NCBI GenBank assembly: GCA_910584035.1
Contig: CAJTZR010000060.1
Location: forward strand, 1-8,566
DNA: 8,566 bases
Direction of reading: 5' to 3'
Source: an uncultured Christensenella sp.
GTDB lineage: Bacteria; Bacillota; Clostridia; Christensenellales; UBA3700
The notes below the pieces were generated by a model that ran no database searches, was not told where the DNA came from, and worked only from the letters and a program-made list of their open reading frames with translations. The position numbers were made by a program, and so were the translations under genes. Below, one piece after another: positions 1 through 6,908 of this stretch (positions are counted from its first letter, which is position 1; each line of letters opens with the position of its first letter).

Positions 1-30
1 CTTTTACGATTACTAATGATTAGCACAACT

Positions 31-59
31 ATTTTTTAATATTATTGAATGAATATCAA
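31..59 (-). promoter_or_regulatory. Possible promoter for a gene beyond the left edge
   Basis: Read on the minus strand, TTGATA (54-59) is followed after 17 bp by AAAAAT (31-36), a good -35 and a weak -10. The site lies just past the terminator at 64-90, where a new unit would begin. The spacer holds the 14-bp word CATTCAATAATATT (38-51), also found in the promoter of the regulator gene at 166-720. The gene it would drive is outside the window, so this is tentative. Confidence 0.35.
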
Positions 60-63
60 AACA

Positions 64-90
64 AAAAATCAAGCATTTTGCTTGATTTTT
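64..90 (-). terminator. Rho-independent terminator of the regulator gene
   Basis: A perfect 12-bp stem (AAAAATCAAGCA at 64-75 pairing with 79-90) closes a 3-nt loop. On the minus strand the stem ends in a T-run, about 75 bp after the stop codon of the gene at 166-720. The A/T flanks are symmetric, so it could also work on the plus strand, but no plus-strand gene is visible here. Confidence 0.85.
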
Positions 91-165
91 CGTCTTTTTC
101 AAATTGAAAATATAAGTATTGTCATAATAAAATTTATTTTAAATCAAATGCTTTTAAAATATAGT

Positions 166-720
166 CTATACTTCTTGATAAACTTCGGATGTATAATCTA
201 TTTCAAATTCAGTTTTAACAATATCATCACAATATTCTGCTGGTAGCAATACTGTTTGAGAACATTTTCCACTTACTTTTTTATCCAGTTTTTTATAAAC
301 GGAATTAAAAATGCTATCTGCACCAAACTCCTTTTGTATAATGTCACTAGAATATCCAAACTTAGATAAATTATAAGCAAAATTAGCTATTTCTTTATCA
401 AAATTGCGGAATATCTGCCGAATATTAATACATTCCTTTTGTGCTATAGTCTTAAAAGGTAAGTTGTCTATGTAGTAATAATGTAAAATATTTTTGCCTT
501 GTTTAGTTAGCAATCGCAAAGCGTCCTCAACCAACTGCTTTGCAATTTTACAATTGTTTTTTCTTGCAATAAGACACATTAGTTCCTCATATAAACTTGC
601 ACCGTGACAATATAAAGATTTTGATACAATTCTGTCGAATTTGTTATCCGCTATCATAATAAATCTATCAAAATTATTATACATATCCAATAAAGTTTTT
701 TGCCATAAAAAGTTTTCCAT
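166..720 (-). CDS. Small DNA-binding protein with a sigma-region-4-like helix-turn-helix
   Basis: A 184-residue soluble protein that I cannot assign to a named family. Residues about 66-116 resemble sigma-70 region 4: a helix ending in ALRLLTKQGKNIL, an aromatic YYYIDN turn, then FKTIAQKECINIRQIFRNF, where a helix-turn-helix should lie. The N-terminal 60 residues are probably helical. The C-terminal tail (about 150-184) is acidic and lacks a motif I know. There is no sigma region 2, so it is more likely a small regulator of the phage or mobile-element kind than a full sigma factor. I chose ATG at 720 because GGGAGG (727-732) lies 6 nt upstream. The in-frame TTG at 744 lies about 6 nt from the predicted transcription start and has no ribosome-binding site. 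The gene is a single unit with its own promoter (757-785) and terminator (64-90). An inverted repeat over the -10 suggests negative autoregulation, which is inference. Confidence 0.8.
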   Translation of the reverse strand: MENFLWQKTLLDMYNNFDRFIMIADNKFDRIVSKSLYCHGASLYEELMCLIARKNNCKIAKQLVEDALRLLTKQGKNILHYYYIDNLPFKTIAQKECINIRQIFRNFDKEIANFAYNLSKFGYSSDIIQKEFGADSIFNSVYKKLDKKVSGKCSQTVLLPAEYCDDIVKTEFEIDYTSEVYQEV

Positions 721-726
721 ATTAAG

Positions 727-732
727 CCTCCC
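727..732 (-). promoter_or_regulatory. Strong Shine-Dalgarno site that fixes the regulator start
   Basis: GGGAGG on the minus strand, 6 nt before ATG at 720. It decides for the 184-residue form over the 192-residue TTG form, because it would lie inside the coding sequence of the longer version. Confidence 0.85.
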
Positions 733-745
733 ATTTGTTTTCAAA

Positions 746-780
746 AATATTCAATTATTATATATTGAATATTATTGAAT
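746..780 (-). repeat. Inverted repeat plus third half-site over the regulator promoter (putative operator)
   Basis: AATATTCAAT (746-755) and ATTGAATATT (764-773) are perfect 10-bp inverted arms around an 8-bp centre that contains the TATAAT. A further ATTGAAT lies at 774-780, exactly 10 bp (one helical turn) from the copy at 764-770, and reaches the -35. Protein bound here would cover the whole promoter core. The binding protein is not known; self-binding by the adjacent product is the simplest guess. Confidence 0.65.
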
Positions 781-785
781 GTCAA
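757..785 (-). promoter_or_regulatory. Perfect consensus sigma-A promoter of the regulator gene
   Basis: Minus strand: TTGACA (780-785), exactly 17 bp, TATAAT (757-762). All 12 consensus bases match at optimal spacing. Transcription should begin near 750, giving a leader of about 30 nt before ATG at 720. A promoter this strong on a small regulator gene usually needs a repressor, and the overlapping inverted repeat is the obvious candidate site. Confidence 0.9.
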
Positions 786-984
786 GAAAAAAACCGAGTT
801 TTCCGTTTTTATCAAAATTTGTCAGTATTTATCCGTAAAAACTCACTAATTTAATAATACAATAACATTTGATTTTTAAAAGTCTTTTATGACAACTTTT
901 TTTTGATTTTAATTTTTTTATTTATATTTTTTTACTCTGCTCCTACAATAATCACTTAAAGTAATAAACATCTTTCTATAAAAA
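786..984. other. AT-rich spacer without a visible gene
   Basis: About 200 bp between the regulator promoter and the terminator of the kinase/flavoprotein operon. It consists largely of A and T runs. I see no ORF with a ribosome-binding site, no convincing RNA structure and no further terminator. Confidence 0.6.
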
Positions 985-1007
985 AATGCCTTTAAGTTAA
1001 AGGCATT
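985..1007 (-). terminator. Terminator of the kinase/flavoprotein operon
   Basis: AATGCCTTTA (985-994) pairs perfectly with TAAAGGCATT (998-1007) across a 3-nt loop. On the minus strand the stem is followed by a T-run (980-986). It lies about 40 bp past the stop codon of the flavoprotein gene. Confidence 0.85.
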
Positions 1008-1045
1008 AAATTATCATTATTTAATTTTAATAATAGCTACAAATT

Positions 1046-2707
1046 TTATGGATTTAAAATATTTTTAGCATCAAACTGTTTTTTTATGCTTTTCATAATG
1101 GACAAGTACACCTCATCCAAATTATAAATAGTTCTATCATTGGTACGACCTAAGGAATAGGAATGTGGACATTTAACCCCTGCCGTAATTAGCATATCCA
1201 AAGTATCATTATGAAAATCTTTATACTCTTTTAGACTTGAATACTTTCTAGCATAGGAAATTACCATTTGTGCACCATACGTACTCATATCTTGCAAGTG
1301 TACCATATTCAAAACACCAATGTCATTAAAATAATCTACAACTATAGGATAAACCTCTTGTAATTCTGACCACCTAAGCGGACAAACAAACTTGTCAATT
1401 ACAATTGAGTAATCTTGTAGTATATCTCTTATATACGCATCACTAAACCTAGTTTTATCCCACTTTTTATTTAAATATGAGGTTGCAGATATGCCACCAA
1501 ATCTTGTACACAATCTACCAATTGCCCTACGATTATGAGAAGAAAATGCTTTATCACCCTCAGTGTATCCAATAAGCAGACATTTATTCTTTTCATTTTC
1601 ACCACGAATACGAAGCCCAAGAATACCTTTTGATACAATACTGCTCATCTTTGAGATAATTTCAGTACTACCATTATCACACACTCTCATAAAACTAATT
1701 TCGCAAATTTCCCTTTGCAACAACTCTCTTGCACAAGTTACTGCAGTTTCCCAATTTTTAAACATATAGGAAAAAGCCTTTTTGTTTTCATAAGTGTATT
1801 TACGCACTTTTAATGTACAACTTACAAGTATCCCAAATTTACCCTCACTGCCAAGCATAATCTCATCAATAGCTGGAATACAACCATCTCTAGTGCAAAC
1901 ATCTGTTTCCATAACGCCTCTAGGAGTAATATATCTTGCAGAAAGCAAAATATCGTCAATTCCACCATAACGCATACTATTTTGCCCAACACTACGGCTA
2001 GCAACCCAACCACCTATTGTGGAAAACTCAAACGACTCTGGGATATGCCCAACTGTATACCTACCAGTAACATTAGTAAAATATTCATTAGCATTATTCA
2101 AAATTTCCTCAAGTTGTGGCCCAGTAATACCAGCCATAACTGTTACAGTTTGGTCAATTGCACTAAATGACAACACTTTATTAAAGTTACGTTTTAAGTC
2201 AATTTTTATACCACCACGAACATTTTCATTGCTTCTTGTAATGTTAGTTCCGCCACCCATTACGTAAATTGGTATATTATTTTTATAGCAATATTTAACT
2301 ATCATTAGCAATTGCTCTTCTGACGTTGGCGATATTACGGCATCAGGAACATTTTCCACAATCTCTTCCCTAAGTCGCATATTATCTAACACACCTCTTG
2401 AATAACAAGCCTTAACTCTTGATATTGTATCTGTAGCAACATTTATTTTACCTACTATATCCTCAAACTCTCTAATGTGAGTCTTGCTCAACTTAATTGG
2501 TATATCCAACTCAATTAGATTTTCACCTTGACTAGATGGAATCATAAAGTCCTCATCCGACAAAGCCAATTTTTCTTTTACAAAATTATAAAATTGTTCA
2601 GTAGGCTCATTGACATAGTCAGGGTTACCCCACCTAAACATAGTGCGGTAAGTAGCTTCTTCTGTAGTTTTTGTCGTCCACTGTGGTTTATACTCTTTAT
2701 ATTTCAT
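1046..2707 (-). CDS. FAD-binding oxidase of the alkylglycerone-phosphate-synthase (AGPS)-like branch
   Basis: A 553-residue cytosolic flavoprotein with an N-terminal PCMH-type FAD-binding domain (about 115-305) and a FAD-oxidase C-terminal domain (to 553). VMGGGTNITR (149-158) is the pyrophosphate loop. GHIPESFEFSTIGGWVASR (220-238) closely matches the AGPS signature GHEPDSLEFSTVGGWVxTR, and the YIRD motif keeps the AGPS arginine (R427, human R515 as I recall it). Other AGPS catalytic positions differ: human Tyr578 aligns with V482, and the His triplet (615-617) aligns with H515-S516-Y517. Ether-bond synthesis is therefore doubtful; oxidation of a hydroxy acid, polyol or polyol phosphate is more likely. 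The C-terminus ends in the usual ILNP. ATG at 2707 has GAGGA at 2713-2717 and overlaps the kinase stop by 11 bp, indicating translational coupling, so the kinase product or a relative may be its substrate. The family assignment is firm; the reaction is unknown. Confidence 0.9.
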   Translation of the reverse strand: MKYKEYKPQWTTKTTEEATYRTMFRWGNPDYVNEPTEQFYNFVKEKLALSDEDFMIPSSQGENLIELDIPIKLSKTHIREFEDIVGKINVATDTISRVKACYSRGVLDNMRLREEIVENVPDAVISPTSEEQLLMIVKYCYKNNIPIYVMGGGTNITRSNENVRGGIKIDLKRNFNKVLSFSAIDQTVTVMAGITGPQLEEILNNANEYFTNVTGRYTVGHIPESFEFSTIGGWVASRSVGQNSMRYGGIDDILLSARYITPRGVMETDVCTRDGCIPAIDEIMLGSEGKFGILVSCTLKVRKYTYENKKAFSYMFKNWETAVTCARELLQREICEISFMRVCDNGSTEIISKMSSIVSKGILGLRIRGENEKNKCLLIGYTEGDKAFSSHNRRAIGRLCTRFGGISATSYLNKKWDKTRFSDAYIRDILQDYSIVIDKFVCPLRWSELQEVYPIVVDYFNDIGVLNMVHLQDMSTYGAQMVISYARKYSSLKEYKDFHNDTLDMLITAGVKCPHSYSLGRTNDRTIYNLDEVYLSIMKSIKKQFDAKNILNP

Positions 2708-4256
2708 TATTTTCCTCGTTTACAATTTCATACAACCTAAAATATAATGGTTGCAATTGTGGATATATATCCTTGTACACTTTCTCAAACAATTTTTTAT
2801 AAATTTTTGTATTTTGCAAATTAGGTGTAAACTCGTCTTTGAAATGCACCATAGACTTGTTACACTCATCAAAATCTTTAAACTCGCCCTTTGACACAAA
2901 GGCAATCATAGCAGCACCAAGTCCACTTGTCTCATAAGTTTGTACTCGATATACTGGTCTACCAAACATATCTGCAGTAATCTGACAAATCGCATCACTT
3001 TGTGAACCTCCACCAGATACAGAAATATGTTTTATTTTTTGTCTACTCTTTTTCTCAAGATAAACTAACCCCTCATATAAAGCATAACCAATACCCTCAA
3101 CAATAGACTTGTATACGTGTGCTTTTGTATGACAATCGTTAAAACCTATAATAGTGCCTTTTGCCTCTGGAATTTTCAAGCCAGGAGCCCAATAAGGTTG
3201 CAACATAAGTCCATTGCTTCCAGCTGGAATATCCGTCAAACTTTTATCCAAAATTTTCTCTGTAGGAACGCCAATGTCCTCCGCAAGCATTTCTTCCTCA
3301 AGTCCAAATTGCTTTTTAAACCAAGTTACCATCCAAAATCCTCTAAAAATTTGAATCTCTGGATTAAAATAACCTCTAACAACACTATTATAGGCTGGCA
3401 TATACTTTTGCGGTTCTACATATTTTTTTGTTGTAATCTGTAAAGTTGCAGTAGTTCCAAAGCTGATAGATGCAGTATCTGCACTTAAAGCACCTGTACC
3501 TAAAGTTTCACAAGCCTTATCACTACCCGTTGCAATAACCTCTAGTCCCTCTGGAATACCAGTGAGTTCAGCAACTTCTTTTGATATTCTACCAATAACA
3601 TCCCCAGGTTTAACAAGTTCGCATAACTTTTCTTTTTCCACATTATAAACTGTACAAGTAAGCTCGTGTGATTTTTGCCACCTTTCTTTTTTATAGTTAT
3701 ATGGCAATCTGCTAGCTTGTGAAGCAGTACAATCACAAAGTCTGCCAGTAAGCTTATAGTTAAGATAAGCAGATATCAAAGTAAAGTGTTTTGTCTTTTC
3801 CCAAACATCTGGTTGATTTTCTTTCATCCAAGTTGCTGGAGCCATTCTACGTTGCTTTAATGCTGGATTATACATTCCAACAATTCTAAACAAAATCTCA
3901 TTTATAAAAGGAAATTTTTGCTTAGGTTTTGCAAGTCTTTGGTCAAGCCAAGTTATAGTAGGTCTTACTGGCTTATAATCATCACCCAAAAATGCATAAG
4001 TTCCTCTAATTGAAGTTAATGACATTGCAATTATATCATTCCACAAATCACCAGATTTAGCCTTTAAATTTTTAACAGTTTGTACAACCGCAGTCCAATA
4101 ATCTTCAGTATTCTTTTCTGCATAGCCGACTTTTTGAGAATAAAATGGTTCAGTTGCTACCTTGTCCATACATACAAATTCGCCTTTTTTGTTAAACAAA
4201 AATGCACGAGTACTTTGCGTTCCAACATCAACAACTAATACTAAAGGCTCATTCAT
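2697..4256 (-). CDS. FGGY-family carbohydrate (sugar/polyol) kinase
   Basis: A 519-residue cytosolic ATP-dependent kinase, close to the usual 480-520 residues of FGGY enzymes, with two actin-like domains. Visible motifs are the N-terminal phosphate loop DVGTQSTR (10-17), a WLDQR substrate-side motif (103-107), the catalytic-base region ATGSDKACETLGTGA (242-256, Asp246), SFGTTA (265-270), and the C-terminal nucleotide loop VSGGGSQSD (413-421) followed by GLGAAMIA (445-452). All key elements are intact, so it should be active. The substrate (pentulose, glycerol or another polyol) cannot be read from the sequence. It lacks features that would identify it as GlpK, XylB or AraB. ATG at 4256 is preceded by AGGAG (4263-4267) at 6 nt. 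It is the first gene of a two-gene operon with the flavoprotein, and no sugar transporter or isomerase is in the window. Kinase and oxidase together suggest conversion of one phosphorylated polyol or related metabolite, which is inference. Confidence 0.93.
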   Translation of the reverse strand: MNEPLVLVVDVGTQSTRAFLFNKKGEFVCMDKVATEPFYSQKVGYAEKNTEDYWTAVVQTVKNLKAKSGDLWNDIIAMSLTSIRGTYAFLGDDYKPVRPTITWLDQRLAKPKQKFPFINEILFRIVGMYNPALKQRRMAPATWMKENQPDVWEKTKHFTLISAYLNYKLTGRLCDCTASQASRLPYNYKKERWQKSHELTCTVYNVEKEKLCELVKPGDVIGRISKEVAELTGIPEGLEVIATGSDKACETLGTGALSADTASISFGTTATLQITTKKYVEPQKYMPAYNSVVRGYFNPEIQIFRGFWMVTWFKKQFGLEEEMLAEDIGVPTEKILDKSLTDIPAGSNGLMLQPYWAPGLKIPEAKGTIIGFNDCHTKAHVYKSIVEGIGYALYEGLVYLEKKSRQKIKHISVSGGGSQSDAICQITADMFGRPVYRVQTYETSGLGAAMIAFVSKGEFKDFDECNKSMVHFKDEFTPNLQNTKIYKKLFEKVYKDIYPQLQPLYFRLYEIVNEENNEI

Positions 4257-4286
4257 ATTTATCTCCTACAAAGCTTAATTATAATT

Positions 4287-4316
4287 ATTATATCATATTT
4301 TTATTATAAAAGTAAA
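4287..4316 (-). promoter_or_regulatory. Extended -10 promoter of the kinase/flavoprotein operon
   Basis: Minus strand: TTTACT (4311-4316), 18 bp, then TATAAT (4287-4292) preceded by TGA, so an extended -10 (TGnTATAAT). It lies about 30 bp before ATG at 4256. The -35 matches 4 of 6 consensus bases. A weak -35 with extended -10 fits an activated promoter. Confidence 0.65.
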
Positions 4317-4686
4317 CTTATTATTAAATTTTTGTTTAAAATAATTTTAAATTATTTTGTTGCAAAGTTAATATTTATTTTAATAATTAGTTGCAAATTC
4401 ACCTGTGCTGAAAGGTAAAAATAAAAGTTGTTATAACTAATTCAGCGTCATAATAAAAGCATTTATAATCTTTAATTGCCTATTATATGTTACACCTAAC
4501 TTATACTTAAACTAAAAATTTCTTATTTGCCACACTTTGCAATTTTTGAATTACCATACTTGCATAGAAATACTAAGCATAACACTAAACAAAAAGCATA
4601 ATTACAAATTTATTATTAACGATATTTTATTTCCCATATAATTAATTTACCTATTTTATTATAAAAACCTATCAAAAATCGACACT
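4317..4686. other. Long AT-rich intergenic region upstream of the kinase operon, with repeated GTTGCAAA
   Basis: No ORF here has a ribosome-binding site or recognisable product. GTTGCAAA occurs at 4360-4367 and again at 4390-4397, a 30-bp period (about three helical turns), on the upstream face of the kinase promoter; this could be an activator site. I do not recognise a riboswitch or other structured RNA in the rest. Confidence 0.45.
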
Positions 4687-4722
4687 AAAAAAATAAACAA
4701 GCTATAACTTGTTTATTTTTTT
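4687..4722 (-). terminator. Strong terminator after the carboxypeptidase gene
   Basis: A perfect 15-bp stem (4687-4701 with 4708-4722) around a 6-nt loop. The stem has an A7 tract on one side and T7 on the other, so it can act on both strands. It follows the stop of the carboxypeptidase gene by about 22 bp and ends the four-gene run. Confidence 0.88.
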
Positions 4723-4744
4723 AATTCGCATTTAATATTTTAAA

Positions 4745-5878
4745 TTACATAAATTTTTTAACGTAATCCCAAATACTTGCTTTTTTGATTTCCTCTGCAG
4801 CTATCACTTCACCAACCGCAACTTTTTGACCATCAACAACAGCATAAACTTCACCAATCTTGTCACCGCACTTTATAGGTGCTTTTACGCTTTCTGGAAT
4901 ATTGTACTCTAACTTACAATTAGCTTCGCCTTTTGCTTGTAATACGCTAAGTTCGGACTTTGATATAACACTAAGCTTATCTTTTTTACCACCACTAACT
5001 TTAACATCTACACTTAGCGGTGCACCACTATTTAATAACACAACTTTTTTGTAATTGTTAAATGCGTAGTTAAATAATGTTGACATTGCTCTAAATCTTG
5101 CTTTTGAATCTTGAGCACCAAGCACACTGCCTACAACTCTCATACCATCTCTTACGGCTGTACTAGCAAGACAGAACTTAGCACTATCTGTGTATCCAGT
5201 CTTACCAGCATCGCAACCTTTATAATGTCTAATCAACTTATTTGTATTAGCCATTTGAGTTACTCTACCAGACGGATGAGTATAATCTTCTAACCAAATT
5301 GTAGAATAATTGTAATACTCTTTATGACTTGCAAGCTCTCTCATCATACAAGTAACATCTTTAGCTGTTGAATATTGTTCCTCTTTAGTAGGATAACCAG
5401 TCGCATTAGCAAACAAAGTATCATTCATACCAAGGCTTTTCGCTTTGTCATTCATAATTTTTGTAAATGATACTTCATCACCACCAATCAACTCAGCGAC
5501 AGCAACAGATGCATCATTTGCACTCATTGTTACAATACCTTTAATTAGGTCTGTTAATGGATATTCAACACCCTCATCTAAGAACATCTCTGAACCTACT
5601 TGTCCAGCAGCCTCGTGGGATATAGTCACCTTTTGGTCAAGCGAAATCTTTCCGCTATCCACATTTTCAAAAGCCAATAATAGTGTCATAATCTTAACCA
5701 TACTTGCTATAGGTTTTCTTTCATTTTCACCTTTTGCATAAAGTACTCTACCACTATTATAATCTACTATATAACAATTGTCAGAGCCAACAACTTGCTC
5801 TTTAACAGTCATTCCAGTGCAGACAAATACCGCACACATTGCAACTAATAAAACTAAGCAATAAAAAAACTTCTTCAT
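4745..5878 (-). CDS. dacF: D-alanyl-D-alanine carboxypeptidase (DacF/PBP5 type, peptidase family S11)
   Basis: A 377-residue secreted penicillin-binding protein that removes the terminal D-Ala from peptidoglycan pentapeptide side chains outside the membrane. An N-terminal hydrophobic segment (about 4-22) after two lysines is the signal sequence. All three active-site motifs are present: SMVK (Ser59 nucleophile, Lys62), SAN (119-121) and KTG (226-228, in GCDAGKTGYT). Residues about 275-360 form the PBP5 C-terminal beta domain. The last residues (SIWDYVKKFM) form a short amphipathic helix of the kind that anchors these enzymes to the membrane. Length and motifs are complete, so it should be active. 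ATG at 5878 has GAGGTG (5883-5888) upstream. It follows the DeoB-like gene by 58 bp without a clear promoter or terminator between, so it is probably co-transcribed. In B. subtilis dacF also lies close to drm (deoB). The family is certain; the choice of dacF over dacA or dacB rests on context. Confidence 0.93.
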   Translation of the reverse strand: MKKFFYCLVLLVAMCAVFVCTGMTVKEQVVGSDNCYIVDYNSGRVLYAKGENERKPIASMVKIMTLLLAFENVDSGKISLDQKVTISHEAAGQVGSEMFLDEGVEYPLTDLIKGIVTMSANDASVAVAELIGGDEVSFTKIMNDKAKSLGMNDTLFANATGYPTKEEQYSTAKDVTCMMRELASHKEYYNYSTIWLEDYTHPSGRVTQMANTNKLIRHYKGCDAGKTGYTDSAKFCLASTAVRDGMRVVGSVLGAQDSKARFRAMSTLFNYAFNNYKKVVLLNSGAPLSVDVKVSGGKKDKLSVISKSELSVLQAKGEANCKLEYNIPESVKAPIKCGDKIGEVYAVVDGQKVAVGEVIAAEEIKKASIWDYVKKFM

Positions 5879-5936
5879 CTCTCACCTCTACTACCAGTAG
5901 TTTGCGATAAAACAAAGAAGTTATACATAATCAATT

Positions 5937-6872
5937 TTATTTTTTTACAGGCACTGCCTTTTTGGTTTTAATCTTATTTTCCCTAGCAACTTTCTTGTTA
6001 GTTATTTGCTTGTTTTTATCCTTTCCTCTAAGTTCCAAAACTTTCTCAAAGCCACTAGCAATCAAATCGTTTTTTAAAATATTACTATAGTTTTCAATCT
6101 TCTGTTTTTCTTTATCAGATATCAAACTATTACTATTTGGATATATATTCAACAAATCAAGTATTGTTAATGCAATACTATTATTACCTTGAATAGTTTC
6201 CAAAACTTTACTACCACCAAGCAATTTAGAGTACAGCAAAATAGGACTATATTCCCTAGTAATACCGATTTTTGATGGGTTAATTCCAAAATTACCACTT
6301 ACAACAAGTATGTCATTGTACTTTAACTCTTTAACAAACTCACCTAAATTTTTATCAAATAAGCTTAAACTCTCATTCATTTTTTGAGTGTCACCACTAA
6401 GTCCCGCTTTTGCAAAATCATTAAATTCGCCAACAAAAACGCCGTCATTATTATCCAAAAAGCTCTTGACATAATATAACACACTACAATCACTATCAAC
6501 TATATTGCCTTCAATTCCACATTCAGAACGTGATGTAACAAATTGGTAATTTACATCATTCTTTTTTAGCATTGTAATCAAACTTTCTTTAATAAGCAAG
6601 GTTTTATCAAAAACGCAATTACCTAAAATCTCAGTTAAACCATACTCAAAGTCATTAAATATAGTAAGCATTCTGCCTCTATAAAAACGGCTTTTTGATA
6701 CAAGATTATCCTCTTTTAAACAACATTTCAAAAGTCCTAATTTATACAAAGTGCTAGACTCATCAATTACACTTATATTATCTAAAGTGCAATTATATTC
6801 ACTATCATATTTAGAATAATCTGGCTGACTGCCAACACCTAAACCATCAACAATTAATAAAAATATCCTCAT
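5937..6872 (-). CDS. Degenerate phosphopentomutase (DeoB)-like protein, probable pseudoenzyme
   Basis: A 311-residue protein of the alkaline-phosphatase/phosphopentomutase superfamily. MRIFLLIVDGLGVGSQPD matches the DeoB N-terminus and keeps its first metal-binding Asp (D9). GRMLTIFNDFEYGLTEILG (66-84) aligns with the DeoB segment around DTxTGHWE but has no phospho-acceptor Thr (D-F-E-Y-G). The stretch VFVGEFNDFAKAGLSGD (145-161) aligns with DeoB NLVDFDMLYGHRND but has F153 and L158 for the metal ligands Asp and His. SGNFGINP (192-199) replaces ADHGNDP, and ITREYSPILLY (204-214) keeps the REYxPxLxY frame of TDHSREY but not its His. The roughly 110-residue DeoB cap domain is almost absent. The lysine-rich tail (282-311) is not typical of DeoB. 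Mutase activity is therefore unlikely and a binding or regulatory role more plausible. The frame is intact over 933 bp, so it is not a decaying pseudogene. I chose ATG at 6872 over ATG at 6890 because it matches the family start and because the promoter overlaps the upstream codons. Confidence 0.8.
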   Translation of the reverse strand: MRIFLLIVDGLGVGSQPDYSKYDSEYNCTLDNISVIDESSTLYKLGLLKCCLKEDNLVSKSRFYRGRMLTIFNDFEYGLTEILGNCVFDKTLLIKESLITMLKKNDVNYQFVTSRSECGIEGNIVDSDCSVLYYVKSFLDNNDGVFVGEFNDFAKAGLSGDTQKMNESLSLFDKNLGEFVKELKYNDILVVSGNFGINPSKIGITREYSPILLYSKLLGGSKVLETIQGNNSIALTILDLLNIYPNSNSLISDKEKQKIENYSNILKNDLIASGFEKVLELRGKDKNKQITNKKVARENKIKTKKAVPVKK

Positions 6873-6878
6873 ATTGTG

Positions 6879-6907
6879 ATTATACAACATAAGGATAAAT
6901 TTGTCAA
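6879..6907 (-). promoter_or_regulatory. Perfect consensus promoter giving a leaderless mRNA for the DeoB-like gene
   Basis: Minus strand: TTGACA (6902-6907), 17 bp, TATAAT (6879-6884), all 12 consensus bases matching. Only 6 nt separate the -10 from ATG at 6872, so a normal start point (about 7 nt past the -10) falls on the A of ATG. No Shine-Dalgarno lies before either candidate ATG. The -35 begins one base after the TAG stop of the preceding gene (6909-6911). Confidence 0.8.
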
Positions 6908-6908
6908 C

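Noticed and set aside
633..639. Perfect 0A box (TGTCGAA) inside the regulator gene
   Set aside because: A 7-mer like this is expected about once by chance in both strands of a window of this size and composition, it lies within coding sequence, and the recognition helix of the Spo0A-like protein is altered.
166..744. Longer regulator form starting at TTG 744
   Set aside because: It has no ribosome-binding site, begins about 6 nt after the predicted transcription start, and would include the GGGAGG site as coding sequence.
1563..2740. Plus-strand and alternative-frame ORFs opposite the flavoprotein and kinase genes
   Set aside because: They lack ribosome-binding sites and recognisable products and lie wholly over well-supported minus-strand genes.
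5879..5936. Separate promoter directly before the carboxypeptidase gene
   Set aside because: TTGATT is present on the minus strand, but the hexamers about 17 bp downstream match TATAAT poorly. A small CTACT/AGTAG hairpin before the ribosome site is too weak to call.
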